From Acidobacteriota bacterium (GTDB taxonomy: Bacteria; Acidobacteriota; Vicinamibacteria; Vicinamibacterales; CAVVIG01), in NCBI GenBank assembly GCA_003222535.1, contig QHWJ01000341.1:1-38720 (forward strand): a stretch of 38,720 nt of DNA, in the 5' to 3' direction. The position numbers and the translations under genes are program-made. The notes beneath the pieces are model-generated. The model was not told the origin of the DNA. It ran no database searches and worked only from the letters and a program-made list of their open reading frames with translations. The stretch's first letter is position 1; each line of letters starts with the position of its first letter. This document shows positions 1-8,507 of the stretch, in pieces.

Positions 1-259
1 AATCGCGTTCGTCATCCTACGGACTGGTCCACCACCTCCGATTGCTCCCCACGCCGCCTCGCGGCGGCGCAGTTATCGTCAGTTTCAGGCCGGAGAGCGT
101 ATGCCTGGAGAGGACTTGCACCTCTCTGGATGTGTGCGCTTGGCAGCGCGCGTCGCTTCGCGACGCCCGTCGAACCGCCTCCGTTTTTCCTCCGTTTCTT
201 CGTTTCTCTGTGGTTAACCCGTTACCTCCGGACCCTCCGATAACTCCAAGGACCGCCTC
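1..259. repeat. Intergenic region with hairpins, no gene
   Basis: No credible gene is seen here. Three hairpins are visible: a CGCCGC/GCGGCG stem at about 52-69, a GAGAGG/CCTCTC stem with a 7-base loop at about 107-126, and a perfect 7-bp stem GCGTCGC-ttc-GCGACGC at 150-166. A pyrimidine-rich tract of Ccgttt-like units follows at about 177-219. The last hairpin plus tract resembles the repeat element at 16450-16560, so this is probably one of the genome's dispersed intergenic repeats. It may also carry the promoter of the ABC transporter, but no convincing -35/-10 pair was found. Confidence 0.45.
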
Positions 260-2065
260 GTGAAACTTCTCTCCACGTACTTGAGGAATTACCGTGGCCT
301 CGTGGGGCTCGCGCTCACGCTGGCGACGATCAATCAGGTCTTCTCGCTGCTGGATCCGCTGATCTTCCGGCATGTCATCGATCAATATGCGACGCGGTTT
401 CAGGAATACACGACCGGAGAGTTCTTCAGAGGCGTCAGTCTTCTGCTCGCCGCCGCCGTCGGGGTCGCGTTCGTCTCGCGTGTCGCGAAGAACTTCCAGG
501 ACTACTACATCAACGTGATCACCCAGCGGCTCGGCGCGCAGCTGTACGCCGACGGGATTCGGCACTCGCTCGAGCTGCCGTATTCCGTGTTCGAGGATCA
601 GCGCAGCGGGGAGACGCTCGGCAAGCTCCAGAAGGTGCGAACTGATGTCGAGCGGCTCATCGCCACCGCCATCAACGTGCTGTTCACGTCGCTTGTCGGG
701 ATCATCTTCGTGATGACCTACGCGTTCAGCGTGCACTGGCTGATCGCGCCGGTGTACTTCCTGACGGTGCCGATTCTCGGGATCCTCAGCTCCGTGCTGA
801 GCCGCCGTATCAAGCAGATCCAGAAGGTGATCGTCGCGGAAACCACGGCGCTGGCCGGCTCGACGACCGAGTCGCTGCGCAACATCGAGCTGGTGAAGAG
901 CCTCGGGCTGCAGCGGCAGGAGATCGATCGTCTCAACGCGACGACCGGCAGGATCCTGAGCCTGGAGCTGAAGAAAGTCCGGTATCTGAGGAGCCTCAGC
1001 TTCATCCAGGGCACCTCCGTCAACTTTCTGCGCACGAGCATCCTGTTTTTGATGTTGTACCTGATCTACACGCGCGCGATCACGGTCGGCCAGTTTTTTT
1101 CGCTGTTCATCTACTCGTTCTTCATTTTCGGGCCGCTCCAGGAGCTCGGGAACATCATCAACATCTATCGCGAGACCGAAGCGTCGCTCAACATCTACGA
1201 GGACATCCTGCGCATTCCGAAAGAGCCGCGGCCCCTGAGCCCCGTGCCGGTCCGGGAGCTGCGGACGCTCGGGTTCGAGCACGTCACCTTTCAGCACCAA
1301 TCGGCCTCGTCTCCGGCCGTGAGCGACATCTCCTTCAGCGTGCGGCGCGGCGAGACGGTGGCGTTCGTCGGACCCTCGGGCGCCGGCAAAACGACGCTCG
1401 TGAAGCTGCTGGTCGGACTCTATCAACCGTTGTCGGGCCGCATCGTCTATGACGGGATTCCGGGCTCCGAGATCGACCTCGACGGGCTGCGCGCGCGGAT
1501 CGGATTCGTCACGCAGGACACGCAGCTCTTCTCGGGAACGATTCGTGAAAACCTGCTGTTCGTGAATCCGACCGCCGCGGACGCCGAATGTCTCGATGTG
1601 CTGCGGAGAGCGGCCTGCGACAATCTGCTCGCGCGCGCCGACCGCGGCCTCGATACGGTGATCGGCGAGGGCGGCGTCAAGGTGTCGGGCGGCGAAAAGC
1701 AGCGGCTGTCGATCGCGCGGGCCCTGCTGCGCCATCCGCGTCTGCTCGTCTTCGACGAAGCCACCTCGTCGCTCGACTCGCTCACCGAAGAAGGGATTGT
1801 CGACACGATCCGCGACGTCGCCACCGGCGCCGATGCGATCACCGTGCTGATCGCCCATCGGCTGTCGACGATTCTGCACGCCGATCGGATCTACGTGCTC
1901 GAGCGCGGGCGCATCGTGGAGACGGGGCGCCACGACGAGCTCGTCGATCAGAAAGGGCTGTACTACGCGATGTGGCGGCAGCAGATTGGCGAGCGGCGCG
2001 GCCTCGAGGCCAGCGCCCTCGCGGCGGTGCGGGCAGCCCGGATGGCGCCCTCTGCGGCCGGGTGA
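260..2065 (+). CDS. ABC transporter, fused permease and ATPase (exporter type)
   Basis: This 601-residue protein has the half-transporter layout of MsbA/LmrA-like exporters: a membrane domain of about six helices (residues 15-320), then a nucleotide-binding domain. The Walker A motif GPSGAGKTT is at residues 371-379, the Q-loop at 418-420, the signature VSGGEKQ at 475-481, Walker B LLVFDE at 495-500 and the switch His at 533, so the ATPase looks intact. It should act as a homodimer in the inner membrane and export a lipid, peptide or drug; the substrate cannot be told. The start is GTG, chosen because AAGGA lies seven bases upstream. It has no partner gene on its strand. Confidence 0.93.
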   Translation: MKLLSTYLRNYRGLVGLALTLATINQVFSLLDPLIFRHVIDQYATRFQEYTTGEFFRGVSLLLAAAVGVAFVSRVAKNFQDYYINVITQRLGAQLYADGIRHSLELPYSVFEDQRSGETLGKLQKVRTDVERLIATAINVLFTSLVGIIFVMTYAFSVHWLIAPVYFLTVPILGILSSVLSRRIKQIQKVIVAETTALAGSTTESLRNIELVKSLGLQRQEIDRLNATTGRILSLELKKVRYLRSLSFIQGTSVNFLRTSILFLMLYLIYTRAITVGQFFSLFIYSFFIFGPLQELGNIINIYRETEASLNIYEDILRIPKEPRPLSPVPVRELRTLGFEHVTFQHQSASSPAVSDISFSVRRGETVAFVGPSGAGKTTLVKLLVGLYQPLSGRIVYDGIPGSEIDLDGLRARIGFVTQDTQLFSGTIRENLLFVNPTAADAECLDVLRRAACDNLLARADRGLDTVIGEGGVKVSGGEKQRLSIARALLRHPRLLVFDEATSSLDSLTEEGIVDTIRDVATGADAITVLIAHRLSTILHADRIYVLERGRIVETGRHDELVDQKGLYYAMWRQQIGERRGLEASALAAVRAARMAPSAAG

Positions 2066-2073
2066 ACCGCGAT

Positions 2074-2207
2074 TCACTGACGCTCTATATGGGCCGCCGA
2101 CGTCAGGATCGCGATCCCGCGGAACGGGTTCAGGTCCAACAGGTCCCGATCGCCGCTCGCGACGACGTCGGCGCGCCCATTACCGCCACCTCGAGAAACT
2201 CAGAACA
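2074..2207 (-). pseudogene. C-terminal remnant of a PIN-domain toxin
   Basis: On the minus strand one frame reads SEFLEVAVMG and, after a one-base shift, a second frame reads GRADVVASGDRDLLDL and on to a stop at 2074. Together they match the end of PIN-family toxin components, where an FLE-A-V-GRAD segment is followed by SGDRDLL and a hydrophobic strand. The first two thirds of the domain and any antitoxin are missing. The remnant sits between the ABC gene and the NHL-protein gene, antisense to both. Family assignment rests on motif recognition only. Confidence 0.6.
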
Positions 2208-2282
2208 GGTGTATAACCGTGCGCGACGTAGGCGGCGGAAAGAAAATCCCGGCTGATGGGCGAGCAGAGGGACGACACGAAC

Positions 2283-3365
2283 ATGAAGAAGAAAACACGC
2301 GTTCTGTTCAGAGCGGCGACCTGTGCAGCGCTGGCGATCGCCGCCGGGATCTTGTGGCCGCCCTCCTCGCTCGCGCAGGGCGGAGTGCCCAAGTACGAGG
2401 TCGATCTCTCCTGGCCGAAGCCCTTGCCTGACCGATGGGTACTTGGCGGGTTGGGCGGAGTCTGTGTCGATGCGCAGGACCACGTGCTCGTCCTCAATCG
2501 TCAAGACGTGCTGGACGGAGACTTGAACGCGGGGCACCTGGCTCCTTCGGTGATCGAGCTCGATCCGGCCGGCAACGTGGTCAATTCCTGGGGGGATCCC
2601 AATCTTCTCGAGGCTCGCCTCCATAGCTGTCACTTCGACAAAGACAACAATGTGTGGATAGGCAGCGCCCCGTCCGGCATGGTGCAGAAATATGCGCACG
2701 ACGGAAGCAAGCTCCTGTTGCAGATCGGGAAAAAGGGCGCGTTCGATTCCTCCGACGGCACGTCCAGGGGTCAGCCTCTCAATTCGAACGCCGCGCAATT
2801 CTTCATGCCCTCCAGCATCTTCGTCGATCGGCAAAACGGAGACGTGTACGTTTCCGATGGCGAGAGTAGAGGAGGCAACCGCCGCGTCGCGGTGATGGAT
2901 CGGAACGGAAAATTCTTACGCCAGTGGCAGCCGGACGGCATGCAGACAGTGCACTGCATGACGGTGGCCAACGATGGGCTGGTCTACGTATGCAACCGGG
3001 AGGGATCCCGGATACAGGTGTACGACAAGATGGGTCACTTCATCAAGAACATCGAGGTCCCGTGGAAGCCTTACACGCCACCTGCCGATGGGAAACCCAA
3101 GGAGAGCGGAGGCTCGGCTGTGGCGCTCGATTTCTCTCACGATTCAAACCAGAGGTTCGTGTACCTCATCAACCAGAATAATTCGCAGATCGAAATCATC
3201 GACCGCCAGACCGGCAAGATCCTGTCGAGCTTCGGTGGGGGCGTCGGCCACTTCCCCGGTCAATTCGACCAGCCTCACGGCATCGCCGTCGACTCGAGGG
3301 GCAATGTCTATGTCGCGGAAAACCGCGGGAAGAGGATCCAGAGGTTCAAGATTGCTGGTCTCTAG
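2283..3365 (+). CDS. Exported NHL-repeat beta-propeller protein
   Basis: The protein (360 residues from the ATG at 2283) starts with a Sec signal peptide ending near SSLAQG. An in-frame start at 2256 is possible but would put nine polar residues ahead of the KKK signal-peptide start. The rest is made of repeated blades of the form GI-V-D--GNVYV-D, for example near GIAVDSRGNVYVAENRGKRI at the C terminus, typical of NHL proteins and of the peptidylglycine alpha-amidating lyase-like group. It is probably a periplasmic or surface protein; whether it is enzymatic or only binding cannot be decided. It ends in a strong hairpin terminator shared with the convergent gene. Confidence 0.8.
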   Translation: MKKKTRVLFRAATCAALAIAAGILWPPSSLAQGGVPKYEVDLSWPKPLPDRWVLGGLGGVCVDAQDHVLVLNRQDVLDGDLNAGHLAPSVIELDPAGNVVNSWGDPNLLEARLHSCHFDKDNNVWIGSAPSGMVQKYAHDGSKLLLQIGKKGAFDSSDGTSRGQPLNSNAAQFFMPSSIFVDRQNGDVYVSDGESRGGNRRVAVMDRNGKFLRQWQPDGMQTVHCMTVANDGLVYVCNREGSRIQVYDKMGHFIKNIEVPWKPYTPPADGKPKESGGSAVALDFSHDSNQRFVYLINQNNSQIEIIDRQTGKILSSFGGGVGHFPGQFDQPHGIAVDSRGNVYVAENRGKRIQRFKIAGL

Positions 3366-4134
3366 GAGCCCGTTCGAGTAATGCCTCACGGGCTCCTAGT
3401 TCAACGGACTTGTACAAGCGCTCATCGAGAGGGCTGCCGGACATCGGCTGCAATGTGTCGCGGTACTGCCTGGTGTGCGGAGCGGCGGCGTGCGCGTCGA
3501 GCGCTTTCCGGCTCGACCAGATCTCGATGACTGTGAAGTGATTCGCGCGCATCGTGTGTTGCAGGACGTCGAACCGCAGACACCCCTGTTCCGTACGGCT
3601 GGCCTCCGCCAATCGTGTGAGCAGCCCCGGCGCGTCGGTCTGACCACCGCCAACCGTGTCGACGTGCGCGACGACATGGAGGGCCTGGCCGCTTCCCACG
3701 GCAGTCGCTGCAGCGACGGTGAGAGCTTTGTAGGGGCGCTGGTCGTAGTCGCTCAGGCGAATCGACTGGAGTCGGTCCCGAAGCTGCTTCGCGTGCGCGG
3801 CCATTCCGTGGGCGTCGAACGCCTTCTGATCCTTCCACAGTTCAACGATCGCGAAATGACCCGGCCGACCAACCTGCTCGAGCAGGTCGAAGCGAACGTA
3901 ACCGTCCTCCCGGCGGCTCGTGTCGCGATACGGCTTGAACGCTGCGAGCGCCGCCGCCCTCGCTGAGGGCATGACTTCGACGTATGACACGGCGTAGCGG
4001 GCGGCGTCGGCAGGTGCTTGAGCATGGATGTGCCCGCCGAGGCTGGACGGGAGGATGACTAAACCGAGCAGGAAATGGGCCAGGCGGCACAGGGGAACCC
4101 TCTTCCAAGGTTCGCTGTCCGCCGTTTTCGCCAC
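3346..4134 (-). CDS. Exported protein with two ABM (antibiotic biosynthesis monooxygenase) domains
   Basis: Two ferredoxin-like ABM domains lie in tandem. The first begins near RYAVSYVEVMPSARAAALAAF and contains HFAIVELWKDQKAFDAH; the second begins near HVVAHVDTVGGGQTDAPGLL and contains HFTVIEIWSSRKALDAHAAA. The paired FAIVE-W/FTVIE-W motif and the following A-DAH are typical of the family. I place the start at the GTG at 4134 because AAGGA lies six bases upstream and the product then opens with a signal peptide ending at HAQA; the frame is open up to a TTG at 4269. The last codons run through the hairpin at 3362-3399 and overlap the end of the convergent NHL gene. Such proteins are often small-molecule oxygenases, but the substrate is unknown. 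Confidence 0.78.
   Translation of the reverse strand: MAKTADSEPWKRVPLCRLAHFLLGLVILPSSLGGHIHAQAPADAARYAVSYVEVMPSARAAALAAFKPYRDTSRREDGYVRFDLLEQVGRPGHFAIVELWKDQKAFDAHGMAAHAKQLRDRLQSIRLSDYDQRPYKALTVAAATAVGSGQALHVVAHVDTVGGGQTDAPGLLTRLAEASRTEQGCLRFDVLQHTMRANHFTVIEIWSSRKALDAHAAAPHTRQYRDTLQPMSGSPLDERLYKSVELGAREALLERAPRDQQS
3362..3399. terminator. Bidirectional hairpin between convergent genes
   Basis: A perfect 12-bp stem (CTAGGAGCCCGT and its complement) encloses a 14-base loop. It begins within the stop codon of the NHL gene and is also translated as the C-terminal end of the ABM gene on the other strand. There is no long T run, so it may be a hairpin-only terminator. Confidence 0.7.
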
Positions 4135-4247
4135 CGGAGAATCCTTTCGCCCCGAATCTTCCTGACCGTCAACGACATCGGCATCGGCCGTGGGGCGCAC
4201 GTTCACACGGCGCCGCTGGCTGCGTGATGTGTTCAAGGGCACAGTCG

Positions 4248-5390
4248 TCACCGAAGTTCCCGGGGCCAATTCCCATCAGGCATCGGGACGGGTTTCAACC
4301 ACGTCGGATCGATTACAACGTGTCTGATGCGCTGACGTTTCCAGGTATACGTCACATGCACGTGACCGTCTGAGCTCTGAATAACGGCCGGGTACGAGTA
4401 TTCGCCGGGCGCACTTTCGAGGAGCAGCGCGGCGTCCCACGTTTTGCCGTCACGGGAGACCGATACGTTCAGCGGCGATCGGCCCTGCGTGGTGTGGTTG
4501 TACACGATGAGGTGGCGGCCATCGCGGAGCGTGACGGCGTCGATGCCGGAGTTGGGATTCGGCAGCGAGGTGAGCGAAATCGGAGCCCACGTTCGTCCGC
4601 CGTCACCGGACCACGTCTCGAAGACGCGCTGCGACCGCGTGCGTCCGAGGGCCTGGAGCCTGCCGCCCGGGTGAACAAGGATGCTGGGCTGGATCGCGTT
4701 GATCGGGCTGGCATCGGCAGAAGCCGATGGAAACGCAGCCGTCCACGTCAGGCCGGCATCAGTCGTGCGCTCGAAATGCACGCGCCACGTGCTCGGGCGA
4801 TCAGACGACTCGGTACTGCTGGGGGCAACGAGTGTTCCATCTGAAAGCTGTAGGAGCTTGTTCTTGATGGGACCAAGTATGCCGTCCGGCAAACGTCGTG
4901 CGTCAGTCCAGGTCCGCCCGCTGTCGCGAGACGTTCGAACCATCCCCCACCAGCTTTGGGGACTTGGGCCCACCTTATAGAACAGCATCAGCGCCTTGTC
5001 GGGCACGTCGAACAGAACCGGGTTCCAGCACGGGTACCGCCTGCCATCCGGCTGGGTGCCCGTCGCGACCTCGATCGGACGTGTCCACTCGCCCGCCAGG
5101 TGTCGCGACAGCCAGATGCCGACGTCGGCCGCCCCTTCACGCGTTCCGGCAAACCACGCCGTCACGAGCCCTTCTCGCGTCTCGACGATGGTCGATGCAT
5201 GTGCACTCGCGAACGGGGCGGTCTCGAAGACGAACTCGGAGTCGGCGATTCCAGCGAAGGCGGCACCTTCCTTGTTCTTTTCCCGAGTCGCAGATTGCTG
5301 AATTGCCGGCAGGCCGGCAACGGATGCGGCGATGATGCCAACGACCGGCACGACCAGCACGACGATGGAGAGGATGCGGGAGTTTCTCAC
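4248..5390 (-). CDS. Exported sialidase-like (BNR repeat) protein
   Basis: After an N-terminal hydrophobic segment (SIVVLVVPVVGIIAASVAGL) the protein carries at least four Asp-box motifs of the S-D-G-TW type: SRDSGRTW, TTDAGLTW, SGDGGRTW and SRDGKTW. These mark the six-bladed propeller of sialidase/BNR proteins. The start is GTG at 5390, preceded by AAAGGCG; the frame is open upstream to 5474 but the signal segment favours the internal start, giving 380 residues. The family includes exo-sialidases and unrelated glycan-binding proteins, and I cannot identify a full catalytic Arg triad, so hydrolase activity is uncertain. The double-ABM gene follows 113 bases downstream on the same strand. Confidence 0.82.
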   Translation of the reverse strand: MRNSRILSIVVLVVPVVGIIAASVAGLPAIQQSATREKNKEGAAFAGIADSEFVFETAPFASAHASTIVETREGLVTAWFAGTREGAADVGIWLSRHLAGEWTRPIEVATGTQPDGRRYPCWNPVLFDVPDKALMLFYKVGPSPQSWWGMVRTSRDSGRTWTDARRLPDGILGPIKNKLLQLSDGTLVAPSSTESSDRPSTWRVHFERTTDAGLTWTAAFPSASADASPINAIQPSILVHPGGRLQALGRTRSQRVFETWSGDGGRTWAPISLTSLPNPNSGIDAVTLRDGRHLIVYNHTTQGRSPLNVSVSRDGKTWDAALLLESAPGEYSYPAVIQSSDGHVHVTYTWKRQRIRHVVIDPTWLKPVPMPDGNWPRELR

Positions 5391-5509
5391 GTGGCAGCGC
5401 CTTTTCTCTCGCCGGAGGCGGACATCGCGCGGTTCTCCAGATGCTCTGCCGACTTCGTCGAAGGAAACCGCCACGCCCAGATGGAACCATTGTTGCTCGA
5501 GGAGGCGCC

Positions 5510-5665
5510 GTGCCCCTCGACATCGTCATCGGGCGTGCCCTGGCGTGCTGCGTTTACCCCTCAGCCTCGTGGCGCCGCTTGCCGGCAACCGGTCGCGTGC
5601 TGCTCGTCGCCGCGTATGTCGGCGCCGGCTACGTGACCGTTCTGACGCTTCTCTTCATCGCGTGA
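5510..5665 (+). CDS. Small hydrophobic protein (51 residues), unknown
   Basis: A GTG codon at 5510 is preceded by GAGGAGG with a four-base gap, an excellent ribosome binding site. The predicted product has an amphipathic N-terminal part with Cys-Cys and SWRRLP, then a C-terminal membrane helix (RVLLVAAYVGAGYVTVLTLL). No family can be assigned. It lies divergent from the sialidase-like gene, on the strand opposite both neighbours. The ribosome site, hydrophobic pattern and immediate stop after the helix argue that it is a real small membrane protein, but a chance ORF cannot be excluded. Confidence 0.5.
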   Translation: MPLDIVIGRALACCVYPSASWRRLPATGRVLLVAAYVGAGYVTVLTLLFIA

Positions 5666-5749
5666 TGTCGTCCTGGATCGCCGGCCAGCATGGCGACGAC
5701 GACCGCCGCGTCGCCTTGGTCGTGGAGCCAATGGCGAAAAGCGCGTGCA

Positions 5750-7528
5750 TCAGTACTCCCAGCTCGTGACGTCAGCGCCTGGCGGCGCGGTCTTCCGCCA
5801 GCGCTCGGCCATCAGCCGGATGAAGCGGCTGTTGTAGGTGAGCCGCGAGATCGCGTTGACGTGCTCGTGATCGCCGCTCCAGCAGTGCTCGTCTTTCATC
5901 CCGTAGTCCACCCGCGCGTCCGCCGCCGGATTTGCCGACTTCAGAAACTCTTCGGCCAGGTAGACGGCATTGTTCAGGAAGAAGTTATCCGACAACCCGA
6001 CGTTGAGCGTGATCTTGCCGCGCAGCTTCGGTCCGAGCGTCGCCCAGTCGCGCTGCATGATGTGGACGAGATCGTAGTGCTCGCGCCAGTACGCGGCGAC
6101 CGTCCTATCGACCTCGCCGGTGCGCTTGTCCCAGATGCGCTTTGGATACCCGTCGGGCCCGACCGGGGAGAACACCGCTTCCCAGATATCCCACTGGCCG
6201 CCGGATCGTGATTTCGTGCCCAGGACGAGCTCCATCATGTTGTTCTGCTCGACGGTCGAGCGGGTCTGGCCGAGATAGTCGCGCAGCCCCGGTCTCGGCG
6301 TCCGCTTGAACGGTCCCTCGGAGTAGTAGGCGTTCTTGTGGTCGTAGATGTCGACGACCGTATAGGCGCGGAAATCGATCGGATCGGGACAGTTCGCCCA
6401 GGCGCCGTTGTAGAGATCCGGATAGAACACTTGAACGCCGAGCGCTTCCCACCCACCGGTCGAGCCGCCATACACCGCACGCGCCCATGGTCCGATGCCG
6501 CGAAAACTCCGTTCGATATACGGAAGCAGCTCGTACGTGATCGCGTCGCCATACGGACCGAGATTCTCCGAGTTCACTGCGTACGAGTCGTCGTAGTACG
6601 GGTTCGCGTGCTGAATGGTGACCAGGATCACGCGGGGGAAGCCCGGTCCGGTCCATTGCTTGAAGAACGCGTATCCGTACTCCTGCTGCAGGCGGTCGTA
6701 GCCGTACTTGACGCAGAGCTCGCCCTCGTGGCCGTTCGGACAGTACCTCGCGATGTTCGCCTCGTCTGGCAGCGGCAGCTTCGGGTCGGGAGGCGTCTCG
6801 CGCCATCCGGACACCTCCTGCTGAAAATGTCCGTGGTAGATCGCGAGCGGATAGTGCGCGTTTGGATGCGCGTCCCATCCTTCGGGCAGCGTCACGAGCG
6901 CGCCGAGGTACATCGGCCGGCCCCAGAACTTCGTGAGGCGCTCGCTTTGGATTCTTATGCGCTTCACGTACTTCGTGTCGGCCAGGTCCGGGAGCGGCGC
7001 GATTTTCCTGTCGAGCGAAATGCGCAGCGGTCGATCGCTGGCCGGGTCGATTCGAATCTTCGCCGGCGTGCTGTAGAAATTGCCTGGCGCGCTCGACCAC
7101 TGCTGTCCTTCGCCGCGATCCGGCGGAAGCTTGACGGTGTGGCCGTCCGACCGCTTGAACGTCTCGTAGACGTGCAGGAGTCCCTGGACCCAGTAGTCCC
7201 CGGCCTTGATGTCGCTCAGGCTCTGCACCGGGTAGCCGAGCACGCCGGCGTGGACGATGGCATCTTGACCCGGTTTGAGTCCCTCGACGTCGACGCCGAA
7301 GATCTGCGCCGTCCGATCGTTGTCGGACACCTGGAAACGCGGCTCGGTCCGCTGGTCGGTCGAGACCAGCAGCAGCATCCGTCCGTCGAGCGCCGCAGTC
7401 GTCTGCGAGGCCGGGACCGAGAGGAGCACGCGAAGCGGTGCCGCCGCTGCGTGACTATCGAACCGCGCCGCTCCCGCCGCGATCGCGATCACCAGCGCGA
7501 ACGCGGAGACCACACGTCGTGTCTTCAT
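5750..7528 (-). CDS. Exported alpha/beta hydrolase, putative esterase
   Basis: The 592-residue protein starts with a signal peptide (residues 1-30, Ala-rich cleavage region). An N-terminal beta-rich domain is followed by an alpha/beta-hydrolase core. The nucleophile elbow GGSTGGW places the catalytic Ser at residue 356, and the C-terminal DEHCWSGDHEHV segment supplies a candidate catalytic His. YHGHFQ near residue 231 could form the oxyanion region. It resembles esterase-D-like or enterochelin-esterase-like exported hydrolases of Acidobacteriota. It is likely periplasmic and monocistronic; the ATG is preceded by GGAAAGG. Substrate is not predictable. Confidence 0.8.
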   Translation of the reverse strand: MKTRRVVSAFALVIAIAAGAARFDSHAAAAPLRVLLSVPASQTTAALDGRMLLLVSTDQRTEPRFQVSDNDRTAQIFGVDVEGLKPGQDAIVHAGVLGYPVQSLSDIKAGDYWVQGLLHVYETFKRSDGHTVKLPPDRGEGQQWSSAPGNFYSTPAKIRIDPASDRPLRISLDRKIAPLPDLADTKYVKRIRIQSERLTKFWGRPMYLGALVTLPEGWDAHPNAHYPLAIYHGHFQQEVSGWRETPPDPKLPLPDEANIARYCPNGHEGELCVKYGYDRLQQEYGYAFFKQWTGPGFPRVILVTIQHANPYYDDSYAVNSENLGPYGDAITYELLPYIERSFRGIGPWARAVYGGSTGGWEALGVQVFYPDLYNGAWANCPDPIDFRAYTVVDIYDHKNAYYSEGPFKRTPRPGLRDYLGQTRSTVEQNNMMELVLGTKSRSGGQWDIWEAVFSPVGPDGYPKRIWDKRTGEVDRTVAAYWREHYDLVHIMQRDWATLGPKLRGKITLNVGLSDNFFLNNAVYLAEEFLKSANPAADARVDYGMKDEHCWSGDHEHVNAISRLTYNSRFIRLMAERWRKTAPPGADVTSWEY

Positions 7529-7659
7529 GGCTGTGCCTTTCCGTAATCCTACCCGACCTCGCTACCACTGGGGAAAACCCCCGCGCGCGTGGAGTAGATG
7601 CGGTCGTGTCCGGCTTCAGCCGGACCTACAACGGGAAACTCCCGCGCGCGGGGAGCAGA
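7529..7659. repeat. Intergenic hairpin repeat, copy 1 (GTCCGGC type)
   Basis: A perfect 7-bp stem with a TTCA loop (GTCCGGC-ttca-GCCGGAC) lies at 7608-7625. The same 18 bases followed by CT recur at 21636-21653. A CCCGCGCGCG motif occurs on both sides of it. It separates the alpha/beta hydrolase gene from the downstream end of the TA pair and is probably a dispersed repeat that can double as a terminator. Confidence 0.6.
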
Positions 7660-8064
7660 TCAGTCAGGTGGACAAATAAGCGGAAGCATTTCGCGCTTGT
7701 TCCGTCGATACGCGCGGAAGTCCTCCCGATCGACGGTGATGACGGCGTGACGCGGATACAGCTCGCTCATGCGAATCAGGCACAGATCGGCCAGGTCGGG
7801 ATGCCGGTCGGCGTACCGTTTGGCGAGCGCGGTCAGTTGCGGCAGATGATCGTTGCAGGCGAACGCGATCGTGATGAGACCGTCCGAGATCATGGCCAGC
7901 GGCAGCGATGCGCTTTCGAGATGGAAGGCACTCTCCGCCAGCACGGCCTCGCACGTCAACAGCGGTTCGGTCACGCGCGAGGCGACGCCTACCGCCCAGT
8001 CGTGATGCGCGTCATTGCGGTTCGCGAACGCGACGAGGAACCCCGTGTCGGCGATGCCCTTCAT
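7660..8064 (-). CDS. vapC: PIN-domain toxin (VapC-like)
   Basis: The 134-residue protein has the PIN ribonuclease signature: an N-terminal Asp in GIADTGFLVAF, an acidic residue in the AVLAES segment, and the C-terminal pair in HPDLADLCLI and AVITVDREDF. These acidic residues bind the metal ions that cut RNA. Its ATG overlaps the antitoxin stop codon (ATGA at 8061-8064), so the two are translationally coupled. The frame stays open upstream to 8229, but the overlap and the N-terminal motif fix the start. Length is usual for VapC toxins. Confidence 0.88.
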   Translation of the reverse strand: MKGIADTGFLVAFANRNDAHHDWAVGVASRVTEPLLTCEAVLAESAFHLESASLPLAMISDGLITIAFACNDHLPQLTALAKRYADRHPDLADLCLIRMSELYPRHAVITVDREDFRAYRRNKREMLPLICPPD

Positions 8065-8273
8065 TTGCGTGAGAAGCCCCTCCTCGCCGACAAGTCCCTC
8101 GGCCCCCGCGCGATCCCCGCCAGCCGCATGAACGATTGTGACGCCGACGCGGCCTTCGCCCGCTCCAGCTGATCGCGCACGATCTTTCCTTGAGACACGC
8201 CGGTCCTGTCGGATTCGCGCACCAGCCACTCCGCAAGGTCAGCGTCAAGACGAACCGTGATCGTGTGGCTCAT
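8061..8273 (-). CDS. Ribbon-helix-helix antitoxin (CopG/RHH type)
   Basis: The 70-residue product begins MSHTITVRLDADLAEWL, a ribbon-helix-helix strand followed by a helix, with the conserved TGVSQGKIVRDQLERA second helix. This fold binds operator DNA as a dimer, and the C-terminal tail is expected to block the toxin. The longer frame up to 8417 is rejected because the RHH strand normally sits at the very N terminus. It precedes and overlaps the PIN toxin. Autoregulation through the site just upstream is expected from the family. Confidence 0.85.
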   Translation of the reverse strand: MSHTITVRLDADLAEWLVRESDRTGVSQGKIVRDQLERAKAASASQSFMRLAGIARGPRDLSARRGFSRK

Positions 8274-8295
8274 ATGGCAATATTGTATTACATCC
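8271..8295 (-). promoter_or_regulatory. Possible promoter/operator of the RHH-PIN pair
   Basis: Directly upstream of the antitoxin ATG lies the 8-bp palindrome CAATATTG (8278-8285), overlapping a TACAAT-like -10 on the minus strand. AT-rich palindromes of this kind suit RHH repressors. No clear -35 was found. Confidence 0.35.
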
Positions 8296-8507
8296 ACGCC
8301 TCGATGCGCGGAGCTTTCCGTGTTCGCGTCACGCCGACGCCGGGAGTCAGGATGACGGAAATACCTGGCCGCACTCCTCGGACCCGGGTGTATAACGGTG
8401 CCCATCCGGGCGGCCAAAGTGGACTCCCGGATCTGACGAACCGGACCTCGTCGTTTTCCTCCTTTGGAGGCGGTGGTTTATTCGAATTTCTCCCAAGGAG
8501 GATGAGC

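Noticed and set aside
17-2077. Minus-strand frame of 686 codons opposite the ABC transporter
   Set aside because: It is an antisense shadow caused by high GC in the third codon position; it has low-complexity Arg/Asp-rich composition and no motifs.
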